Assembly: GCF_000239775.1 (NCBI RefSeq)
Contig: NZ_CAFI01000135.1
Coordinates: 1-36,734, forward strand
From: Bradyrhizobium sp. ORS 375
GTDB taxonomy: Bacteria > Pseudomonadota > Alphaproteobacteria > Rhizobiales > Xanthobacteraceae
Direction: 5' to 3'
DNA length: 36,734 nucleotides
Shown here: positions 1 to 8,223 of the stretch, one piece after another
Layout: every line of letters starts with the position of its first letter
How positions within the stretch are numbered: the first letter of the stretch is position 1
Notes under the pieces: generated by a model
Databases searched by the model: none
Told to the model about the DNA's origin: nothing
The model's input: the letters and a program-made list of their open reading frames with translations, nothing else
Made by a program: the position numbers and the translations under genes

Positions 1-81
1 CTTCGCTCGCAATGACGGGGAGTATGACGAGCCCGCGTCAGCACGAATGACACAGGTGAGAAGGACGGAAGCCCCCCCGCC

Positions 82-232
82 GTCGTCCCGGACAAGCCTG
101 CCGACGCGCAGCGGCGGCGGGCGCCGATCCGGGATCCATACGCCGTGGCGGATGTATTGGGCAAAGGGCCAGCGGCCAGCGTGGCCCTAGCCGCTCCCTG
201 GGGGTATGGGTCCCGGCGTTCGCCGGGACGAC
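82..232. repeat. Palindrome-bounded intergenic repeat element
   Basis: The segment is bounded by a perfect 10-bp inverted repeat, GTCGTCCCGG at 82-91 and CCGGGACGAC at 223-232. The right end is itself a near-continuous hairpin, GTCCCGGCG-TT-CGCCGGGAC at 210-229. The interior includes a CCGGGATCCATACGCC-type string around 138-154. I recall such strings as widespread in Bradyrhizobium intergenic DNA, but I could not search. It carries no convincing gene and lies downstream of the minus-strand aminotransferase, so it may act as a transcript-end hairpin or a REP-like element. The rest of 1-327 shows no supported gene. Confidence 0.55.
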
Positions 233-327
233 AGTGTTGGTTGGAGCGGCCGGACGGGCAGATCAGCGGTGACTGCTGTTGCCAGGACGCCGCCGGCTCA
301 CCGGCGAGGTAACGACGCGAGGCGGCC

Positions 328-1491
328 TCAGGCCGCCAGCGCGCCACGCACCACGTCGATGATGCGGGCCTGGGTCGGCTCGTCGAGATAGGCGTGCATC
401 GGCAGGCTGATGACATCCGACGAGAGCTGCTCGCTGATCGGCAGGCCGCCATCGGCGCTCGGGAAGATGCGGTACGCCGTCTGCTGGTGCATCGACTTCG
501 GATAGTAGATCGCGGTGGGGATGCCCTGCGCCTTCAGCGCGGCGGCGAAGGTGTCGCGGTCGACGCCGCGCGGCAGGCGGATGGTGTATTGCGCCCACAC
601 CGAGGTGCAGCCCTCGACGAGGCGAGGCACCTTCACCACGTCGGCGAGCGCCGCGGTGTAGCGCTCGGCAACCTTGTTGCGGGCCGTGATCTCGTCCTCG
701 AAGATCCGGAGCTTCTCGATCAGGATCGCAGCCTGGATGGTATCGAGCCGCGCGGTGAGGCCGAGGCGGACGTTGTCGTATTTGTCGCTGCCGCCGCCAT
801 GGGCGCGCACGCTGCGCAGGCGCTCGAGCAGGCCGGCATCGTCGGTGAGGATGGCGCCGCCGTCGCCGAAGCAGCCGAGCGGCTTGGCGGGATAGAAGCT
901 GGTCGCCGTCGCAAGCCCGAAGGTGCCGATGCGGCGGCCCTTGTAGCTGGCGCCAAAACCCTGCGCGGCGTCGTCGAGCACGAACATGCCTTCGTCCGCG
1001 GCGATCGCGGCGACCGCATCGTGATCGGCGGCCTGGCCGAACAGATCGACCGGGATCACCGCCTTCGGCTTCAGGCCGAGCCGCTTCGCGGTGGCGATGC
1101 CACGGCGGAGCGAGGCCGGATCGATGTTGAAGGTGTCTTCCAGCACATCGACGAACACCGGCGTGGCGCCCGTCAGCGCGACCGACTCGCCGGTGGCGCA
1201 GAAGGTGAAGGACGGGCACAGCACGGCATCGCCCGGGCCGATGCCCTGCGCCATCAGCACCATCAGCAGCGCGTCGGTGCCGCTGGAGCAGCTCACGGCG
1301 TATTTGGCGCCGCAAAACTCAGCCAGCTCCTTCTCGAGCTGAATCACCTCGGGGCCGCCGAGGAACTGGCAATGCGCGAGCACGCGGGCGACGGCGTCAT
1401 CCAGCGACTTGCCGAGCCGCTGACGCTGCGCGGCGGTGTCGATGAACGGAATGGGCTGATGGCGCAGGTGCTGGTTCATGAGCTCTGACAC
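328..1491 (-). CDS. DegT/DnrJ/EryC1/StrS-family PLP sugar aminotransferase (WbpE-like)
   Basis: This 387-residue protein is a full-length member of the DegT/DnrJ/EryC1/StrS family, which aminates keto-sugar nucleotides using PLP, usually with glutamate as donor. A GTDAL motif lies near residue 71, the DDAAQ cofactor-contact segment at 173-177, and the Schiff-base lysine is K203 in SFYPAKPLG. It lies 37 bases downstream of a Gfo/Idh/MocA dehydrogenase on the same strand. In the Pseudomonas WbpB-WbpE pathway that pair oxidises UDP-GlcNAc-uronate at C3 and aminates it, so the same reaction is inferred here. The start is uncertain: GTG at 1491, or ATG four codons later at 1479; neither has a strong Shine-Dalgarno. 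Amination at C4 by a PseC- or ArnB-like enzyme cannot be excluded from sequence alone. Confidence 0.9.
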   Translation of the reverse strand: MSELMNQHLRHQPIPFIDTAAQRQRLGKSLDDAVARVLAHCQFLGGPEVIQLEKELAEFCGAKYAVSCSSGTDALLMVLMAQGIGPGDAVLCPSFTFCATGESVALTGATPVFVDVLEDTFNIDPASLRRGIATAKRLGLKPKAVIPVDLFGQAADHDAVAAIAADEGMFVLDDAAQGFGASYKGRRIGTFGLATATSFYPAKPLGCFGDGGAILTDDAGLLERLRSVRAHGGGSDKYDNVRLGLTARLDTIQAAILIEKLRIFEDEITARNKVAERYTAALADVVKVPRLVEGCTSVWAQYTIRLPRGVDRDTFAAALKAQGIPTAIYYPKSMHQQTAYRIFPSADGGLPISEQLSSDVISLPMHAYLDEPTQARIIDVVRGALAA

Positions 1492-1528
1492 ATGTTCGAA
1501 AACGGAAATGGGGACAGCAGAGATGCGA

Positions 1529-2536
1529 CTAGCCCGCCGCGCGCAGCTTGGCGGCGGCGGCCTCGGCCGGGCGATGGCTGGAGGTCTCCAGGCACTGCGT
1601 GGCGATCGCGAGGCTGGCGACGCCCTCGTCGCCGGTCACGGCGGGCGAGGTGCCGGAGCGCACCGCGTGCAGGAAGGCGATCAGCTCGGCGCGCAAGGGC
1701 TCGTCATGGCCGACCGGCAGATGCCGCATCGAGTAGCTGCCGTCCGGCTTGAAGCCGAAGCATTCGGTGACCTGGCGCGTCAGCAGGTCGCCCATGATGT
1801 ACTTGCCGCGCGTCGCCACCGTGACGTTGCGCGCCTTGAATGGCGTCAGCCAATTGGTGTTGATGTGGGCGAGCACGCCGGAGGCGGTGCGGAACTGCAA
1901 CAGCGCGATGTCCTCGCGCTCGGCGACCGCGCTCGACAGCTGCGGCTGCACCTCGACGATGTCGGACTCGGTGAACCAGCGGATCAGGTCGATGTCGTGC
2001 ACGGCGAGGTCGATGACGACGCCGACATTCGACATGCGCGGCGGGAACGGGCCGACGCGGGTGATCGCGATCGACAGGATGTCCTCGCCGGCAATCGCCT
2101 TCTTGATCGCGGCGACAGCAGGATTGAAGCGCTCGACATGGCCGATCATCAGGGTGACGCCGGCGCGATGCGCGGCGGCGACGATCTCCCTGCCCTCCTC
2201 GACCGTGGAGGCGATCGGCTTCTCGACGAGGAGATGCACCTTGCGGGCGATGCAGGCGAGCGCGAGCTCATGATGCAGATGGGTGGGAGCTGCGATGGTG
2301 ACGGCGTCGACGCCCTCGGCGGCAAGCTGATCGAGGCTCTCGAAAGTCGGGCAGTTCGCAAGCTCCGTGACTCGGCTGCGATGCGCAGGCAGCGGATCGA
2401 CGACGCCGACGAGGTGCACGTCCGGCAGTCCGGCCAGCACGCGGGCATGGTTGCTGCCCATCACGCCGGCTCCGATCACGCCGACTCGCAGCGCCTGCCT
2501 CAGATCGGCCTTGTGGCCCGCCCCCTTCGAACTCAT
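1529..2536 (-). CDS. Gfo/Idh/MocA-family sugar-nucleotide dehydrogenase (WbpB-like)
   Basis: This NAD(P)-dependent oxidoreductase has an N-terminal Rossmann fold (VGVIGAGVMGSNH at about residues 18-30) and the family's EKP motif at 105-107, whose lysine helps catalysis. A C-terminal GFO/IDH/MocA dimerisation domain follows. From ATG 2536 it is 335 residues, normal for WbpB/WlbA proteins that oxidise C3 of UDP-GlcNAcA. The frame is open up to 2617, but the extra N-terminus is not family-like. ATG 2536 was preferred because a GGGG purine block lies about 10 bases upstream; ATG 2551 is the alternative. It is the first gene of a two-gene minus-strand unit with the aminotransferase. The WbpD-type acetyltransferase that would complete the diacetylated uronate pathway is not in this window. 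Confidence 0.88.
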   Translation of the reverse strand: MSSKGAGHKADLRQALRVGVIGAGVMGSNHARVLAGLPDVHLVGVVDPLPAHRSRVTELANCPTFESLDQLAAEGVDAVTIAAPTHLHHELALACIARKVHLLVEKPIASTVEEGREIVAAAHRAGVTLMIGHVERFNPAVAAIKKAIAGEDILSIAITRVGPFPPRMSNVGVVIDLAVHDIDLIRWFTESDIVEVQPQLSSAVAEREDIALLQFRTASGVLAHINTNWLTPFKARNVTVATRGKYIMGDLLTRQVTECFGFKPDGSYSMRHLPVGHDEPLRAELIAFLHAVRSGTSPAVTGDEGVASLAIATQCLETSSHRPAEAAAAKLRAAG

Positions 2537-2724
2537 GTCGCTCGACCCCATCGATGTCACGGTTTGGCCACAACAGTTAACGAACTGCAAATCAGCCGGT
2601 CGAAGCTCTCCTAGCATGTCACTTCAGGCGAGGCGAACGCGGAAACCTTTTTCAGGACACGATTTGATTCAGAAAGTTACATCCGAGGGAGGCGAAAAAC
2701 GGAGCCTTTTGAAGGACCTGCGCT

Positions 2725-2820
2725 ATGTACTTCGCGTTTGGCAATGGCCCTGCTCAACGATCACGACAGGTGGTGGAGACAGTGGATGACCTTGTTCACG
2801 CCTGCGTGTCGGTCGCGTGA
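2725..2820 (+). CDS. Possible 31-residue small ORF upstream of the DUF1223 gene
   Basis: ATG 2725 opens a 31-codon frame ending in TGA at 2818-2820. A GAAGGA Shine-Dalgarno at 2711-2716 sits 8 bases before the start. The peptide begins MYFAFGNG and ends HACVSVA, with no recognisable domain. It stops 60 bases before the DUF1223 start on the same strand, so it could be a leader peptide, a small protein, or a chance frame. The call rests on the good ribosome-binding site and position; I recognise no homologue. The remaining 2537-2724 is a comparatively AT-richer divergent promoter region with no other gene seen. Confidence 0.3.
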   Translation: MYFAFGNGPAQRSRQVVETVDDLVHACVSVA

Positions 2821-2880
2821 GAAGGTAACGCGGTGGATCCCGCCTGCGAAGCAATCATGTCACCTCGCGGGAGAACACCC

Positions 2881-3594
<714 letters not shown>

Positions 3595-3603
3595 TTGCCG
3601 AGG

Positions 3604-5823
3604 TCAGGCGGAGGCGCAGTAACGACGCCAGAACTGACGATAGCCCTCCTCGACCTTCCGCGTGTAGGTCTCGACGTTGCCGGCCGCGGAGCGCGCGACC
3701 ATGGCCGGCAGCGCGGCGCGCAGCTTGGCGAGCTCCGCCGGCTGCGCGGCATGTTTCAGCGCGATGGCGATGTAGCCGTCGTCGTCCTCGGCCACCCAAC
3801 CGCCGAGCCCGACCGCCGTGTTGATGGCCGCGGCCGCACGTGCCGCGGCGCCCCGCCCGAGCTTGGCGATCACCGGCACGCCGGCCTGCAGCGATTCCCA
3901 GGTGCTGACCCCGCCATTCTGCGGAAACGGATCGAGCGACATGTCGATCTCGGCGAATTGCGCGATGTGCTGGTCGCGCGACGACAGGCCGAGGCAGGTG
4001 ATGCGCCCCTCGGCAATCCCATGCGCGACGAACCGCGCGACCAGAGCGTTGCGCACCAGGGCATCGTCGAGCGCGCCGTTCTTGATGACGATCCGCGAGT
4101 CCGGCAGCGCCGCCATCAGCCGCGCCCACAGCGCGAGCGCAGGCTTGGAGATCTTGTCGATGCGGTTGAACACGCCGAAGGTGACGGTGCCGGTGCGCAG
4201 CATCGGCAGCGGCGTCGGTTGCCATCCCTGCAGCGGATCGGTGGTGATCACGGCGGGCAGGTCGTAGACCTGCTCGGCGAACAGATGACGGACATCCTCC
4301 GGCACGGTGACCGGATCGGCGAAGAAGTAGTCCATCGTCGGCAGACCGGTGCCGGTGCCGCTGCCCCAGGCCGTGACCTGGATGGGCGCCGGCTTGCGCG
4401 CGAACACCGGCAGGCGGTTGCCGGCGGAATGGCCAGAGAGATCGACCAGGATGTCGACGCCGTCGGCCTCGATCCGGTCGGTCAGCTCCTCGTCGGACAT
4501 CTGCCAGGCATCGACCCAGACGTCGGCCGCCGCCCGGCACTGCACCGTCATCGTGTCCTGCAGCGGCGAGCAGGAATAGCAGACGACCTTGAACACCCCG
4601 TGGTCGTGGTGGCGCAGCACCGGCAGGAACACCAGCGCCGCCGAATGCGTCCGGAAGTCGGACGAGACATAGCCGATGGTGAGCCGCCGCTCCGGATCGC
4701 GGTCGCGCACCGGCGTCGGCCGCCGCGCGATCTCTGCGCCGATCCTGCTCCACCATTCGCGCCTGACCGCCTGATGCCGGGCGAAGTCGGTGTCGGGCAT
4801 GAAGTCGAGCAGGAAGATCTTGGCGGTGATCGCATCACCGAAGTCAGGCTTGATCTCGAGCGCGCGCTCGAAGTGCTCGAGGCCCGTGGCGAGATCGCCC
4901 TGCTTGCAGAAGCATTCGCCGAGCCAGGTCCATGCGACCTCCGACTGCGGGTTCTGCTCCAGCACCTTGCGGCAGGCATCCATGGCCGGCGCGATGTTGT
5001 CCCTGATGACGCTGAGCTGGGCGAAGCCCATCAACGCCACCTCCTGCCGCGGATCGATCGCAAGCGCCGCCTGGAAGTCGGCCATGGCCGGATCGAACCG
5101 GCCGGCCTGCTGGTGCAGCCGGCCACGCTGCGCCAGCACCTGGGCGGCGCCCGGCCGGATCGCCAGCGCGGCATCGAACGCGGCGAGCGCGGCATCGGAA
5201 TGACGCAGATTGATGCTGGCCAGGCCTTTGCCGAACATCGCCTCCATGTGACGCGGGTTGAGCGACAGCGCCCGGTCGAAGCTCTGATCGGCCTCGACAT
5301 TGCGGCCGAGCGGCAGCAGCGCCATGCCGCGATTGCAATAGGCGTCGGCGTAGTCGGGCTTGAGTGCGATCGCCCGGTCGTGCGCCGCGATCGCCTCTTC
5401 GGGCAATCCCAGGCGCATCAGCGTGTTGCCGAGCCCCGTCAGCGCGACCAGGAGATTGGGCTTCAGCGCGACCGCCCGCTCCTGACACTTGCGCGCCTCC
5501 TGGTAGCGTTTGCGGTTGAACAGCGCGAGGCCGAGATTGGACAGCGCTTCGGCGTGGCGCGGCTCGATCTCGACCGCTTTGGTCAGCGCCTGCTCGGCGA
5601 GATCGAGCTGGCCGCTGTCGAGCGCGACCACGCCGAGCAAATGCAGGGCATCGAAATGCTCCGGCAGCAGCGCCAGGATCTGGCCGCAGATCACCTGCGT
5701 GTCGGCCGGGCGTCCGGCGCGATAGGCCGCGACCGCGCGCGGCATCAGCTCATCCGCCTGTTTTCGGTGCTTCTTCTGAAGTCGCGCATTCTGAAACGCG
5801 CGGGATCCGACGTCGCTTGCCAA
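3604..5823 (-). CDS. TPR-SPINDLY-like O-glycosyltransferase, paralog 1 (last of tandem triplet)
   Basis: The 739-residue protein has tetratricopeptide repeats over about residues 25-340 and a GT41 (OGT/SPINDLY) catalytic half from about 375. The residue matching human OGT His498 is H393 (SSDFRTHSA), and the one matching Lys842 is K557 (FNRIDK). The nucleotide-binding loop DPFPQNGGVSTWESL (631-645) resembles plant SPINDLY more than OGT. GT41 enzymes O-glycosylate Ser/Thr of proteins; the acceptor here is unknown. The start is TTG 5823 behind GGAGG with a six-base spacer, matching the next paralog exactly. Over the first 100 residues I counted 86 identities with paralog 2 and 74 with paralog 3. 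The 84-base gap from paralog 2 suggests cotranscription. Confidence 0.9.
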   Translation of the reverse strand: MASDVGSRAFQNARLQKKHRKQADELMPRAVAAYRAGRPADTQVICGQILALLPEHFDALHLLGVVALDSGQLDLAEQALTKAVEIEPRHAEALSNLGLALFNRKRYQEARKCQERAVALKPNLLVALTGLGNTLMRLGLPEEAIAAHDRAIALKPDYADAYCNRGMALLPLGRNVEADQSFDRALSLNPRHMEAMFGKGLASINLRHSDAALAAFDAALAIRPGAAQVLAQRGRLHQQAGRFDPAMADFQAALAIDPRQEVALMGFAQLSVIRDNIAPAMDACRKVLEQNPQSEVAWTWLGECFCKQGDLATGLEHFERALEIKPDFGDAITAKIFLLDFMPDTDFARHQAVRREWWSRIGAEIARRPTPVRDRDPERRLTIGYVSSDFRTHSAALVFLPVLRHHDHGVFKVVCYSCSPLQDTMTVQCRAAADVWVDAWQMSDEELTDRIEADGVDILVDLSGHSAGNRLPVFARKPAPIQVTAWGSGTGTGLPTMDYFFADPVTVPEDVRHLFAEQVYDLPAVITTDPLQGWQPTPLPMLRTGTVTFGVFNRIDKISKPALALWARLMAALPDSRIVIKNGALDDALVRNALVARFVAHGIAEGRITCLGLSSRDQHIAQFAEIDMSLDPFPQNGGVSTWESLQAGVPVIAKLGRGAAARAAAAINTAVGLGGWVAEDDDGYIAIALKHAAQPAELAKLRAALPAMVARSAAGNVETYTRKVEEGYRQFWRRYCASA

Positions 5824-5907
5824 AATTGGCCTCCACGGCGTGATAGGCAGAACCGGAACGCAAATGAGCTCAACTGCGGCATGGGGCCATGCCCGGCGTG
5901 GCAGACC

Positions 5908-8127
5908 TCAGCGAGAGGCCGCGCAATAGCGCCGCCAGAACAGGCGATAGCCCTCCTCGACCTTGCGCGCGTAGGTCGCGACGTTACCGGCAGCGGAACT
6001 GGCCACCTGTTCCGGCAGCTTCGCGCGCAGCTTCGCCAGCTCGGCTGGCTGGGCGGCCCACGTCATCGCGATCGAGATGTAGCCCGCATCGTCCTCGGCG
6101 ACCCAGCCGTCGAGCCCGACCGCCGTGACGATCGCCGCGGCCGCGCGCGCCGCCGCGCTGCGTCCGAGCTTGGCGACGACGGGCACGCCCGCCTGCAGCG
6201 ACTCCCAGGTGCTGACGCCGCCATTCTGCGGGAACGGATCGAGCGAGATGTCGACCTGCGCAAATTGAGCGATCTGCTGCTCGCGTGTCGACCGGCCGAG
6301 ACAAATGATGCGGTCCTGCGTCACGCCCTGCGCGACGAAGCGCGCCAGCAGCCGGTCGCGCAGCAAGGGATCGTCGAGCGAGGGGTTCTTGATGACAATG
6401 CGCGAGTCCGGCAGCTGTCGCATCAGCCGTGCCCAGACCGCAAGTGTCGGCTCGGTGATCTTGTCGAGCCGGTTGAAGACGCCGAAGGTCACGTGGCCGT
6501 TGCGCAGCATCGGCAGCGGCGTCGGCGTGATCCCCGGCAGCGCCTCCGTGGTGATCACCGCAGGCAGGTCGTAGACCTGCTCGGCGAACAATGGGCGAGC
6601 CGCCTCGGGCACCGTCACGGGATCAGCAAAGAAGTAGTCGATCATCGGCACTCCGGTGCCGGTGCCGCTGCCCCACGCGGTGACCTGAATAGGCGCCGGC
6701 TTGCGCGCAAACAGCGGCAGCCGGTTGCCGGCGGAGTGGCCGGAGAGATCGACCAGGATATCGACGCCATCGGCCTCGACGCATTCGGCGAGCTCGTCGT
6801 CGGACATCTGCGTGGCATCGACCCAGACATCAGCGCAGGCTTGGAATTGCGCGGTCACGGCGTCCTGCACCGGCGAGCAGGCATAGCAGCAGATCCGGAA
6901 CGCCTCGCGGCTGGCGTGCTTCAGCACAGGCAGGAAGGTCAGCGCCGCGGAATGATTCCTGAAGTCCGAGGAGACGTAGCCGATCGTGAGACGCCGCTCC
7001 GGATCGCGATCGCGCGGCAGCAGCGATCTCCGGGCGATCTGGCTGCCGATCCGCTCCCACCATTCGCGCCGGACGGCCTGATGCAGCTCGAAATCGGAGC
7101 CGGGCATGAATTCGAGCGTGAAGATCTTGGCCGTCATCGCCTCGGCGAAATCCGGCTTGAGCTCGAGGGCGCGATCGAAATGCGCGATCGCCTCGGCGAT
7201 CTCGCCCTGCTTGGCGTAGCAGATGCCAAGCCAGAGCCAGGCATCCTGGGAGCGCGGATTCTGCTCGAGGATCTTGCGGCAGGCATTGACCGACCACGCG
7301 ATGTCCTTGAAATGCCCGAGCTGGGCCTTGCCGAGCAGCGCCACCTCCAGCGTCGGCTCGTGCGCCAGCGCCGCCTCGTAGTCGGCCATCGCCTGATCGA
7401 ACCGGCCGGACATCTGGTGCACCCGCCCGCGCTGGGCGAGCACCTGCGGAGCACCGGGCTTGATAGCGAGCGCGGCGTCGAAGGCGGCGAGCGCTTCGGT
7501 CAGGTGACGCAGGTTGAAGCTCGCAAGTCCCTTGCCGAACATCGCCTCCATGTGACGCGGATTGAGCGACAATGCGCGATCGAAGCTCCGGGTCGCCTCG
7601 GCGTTGCGGCCGAGCGGAATCAGCGCCATGCCGCGGTTGCAATAGGCATCGGCATAGTCCGGCTTCAGCGCGATGGCGCGGTCATGCGCGGCGATCGCCT
7701 CCTCCGGCAGTCCAAGGCGCATCAGCGTGTTGCCGAGCCCGGTCTGCGCGACCACGAGGTTGGGCTTCAAGGCAACGGCCCGCTCCTGGCATTTGCGCGC
7801 TTCGTCATAGCGCTTGCGGTTGAACAGCGCGAGGCCGAGATTGGACAGCGCCTCGGCGTGGCGCGGCTCGATCTCGACCGCCTTGGTGAGAGCCTGCTCG
7901 GCGAGATCGAGCTGGCCGCCATCGAGCGCCGTGACGCCGAGCAGATGCAGAGAATCGAAATGCTCCGGAAGGAGCGCGAGGATCTGTCCGCAGATCGCCT
8001 GCGCCTCGGCCAGCTTGCCCGCGCGATAGGCTACGACCGCGCGCGGCAGCAGGTCGTCGACCTGCTTGCGGTGCTTCTTCAGGAGCCTCGCATTCTGAAA
8101 CGCACGCGAACCAACATTGCTTGCCAA
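5908..8127 (-). CDS. TPR-SPINDLY-like O-glycosyltransferase, paralog 2 (middle of tandem triplet)
   Basis: This is the second of three tandem GT41-type proteins, with the same architecture: TPR superhelix, linker HQAVRREWW, then a catalytic domain with SSDFRNHSA near residue 392 and FNRLDKI near 556. The frame is open to GTG 8157, but TTG 8127 is preferred. GTGGAGGCC precedes it at exactly the spacing seen for paralog 1, and it gives 739 residues, the same as both neighbours. Relative to paralog 1 the most obvious divergence is in the TPRs around residues 250-310, including a one-residue deletion near 275-280. That region could determine acceptor choice. The protein is likely cytosolic, as no signal peptide is seen. 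The donor sugar cannot be assigned. Confidence 0.9.
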   Translation of the reverse strand: MASNVGSRAFQNARLLKKHRKQVDDLLPRAVVAYRAGKLAEAQAICGQILALLPEHFDSLHLLGVTALDGGQLDLAEQALTKAVEIEPRHAEALSNLGLALFNRKRYDEARKCQERAVALKPNLVVAQTGLGNTLMRLGLPEEAIAAHDRAIALKPDYADAYCNRGMALIPLGRNAEATRSFDRALSLNPRHMEAMFGKGLASFNLRHLTEALAAFDAALAIKPGAPQVLAQRGRVHQMSGRFDQAMADYEAALAHEPTLEVALLGKAQLGHFKDIAWSVNACRKILEQNPRSQDAWLWLGICYAKQGEIAEAIAHFDRALELKPDFAEAMTAKIFTLEFMPGSDFELHQAVRREWWERIGSQIARRSLLPRDRDPERRLTIGYVSSDFRNHSAALTFLPVLKHASREAFRICCYACSPVQDAVTAQFQACADVWVDATQMSDDELAECVEADGVDILVDLSGHSAGNRLPLFARKPAPIQVTAWGSGTGTGVPMIDYFFADPVTVPEAARPLFAEQVYDLPAVITTEALPGITPTPLPMLRNGHVTFGVFNRLDKITEPTLAVWARLMRQLPDSRIVIKNPSLDDPLLRDRLLARFVAQGVTQDRIICLGRSTREQQIAQFAQVDISLDPFPQNGGVSTWESLQAGVPVVAKLGRSAAARAAAAIVTAVGLDGWVAEDDAGYISIAMTWAAQPAELAKLRAKLPEQVASSAAGNVATYARKVEEGYRLFWRRYCAASR

Positions 8128-8223
8128 GAGCGGCCTCCACGGGCTGACGCAAAGCACTCATTCGCTGAACGCAACTCGAAGAACCGGAACAGGACTCGGA
8201 CTGCGCCATCCGTGCTGCAGCGG

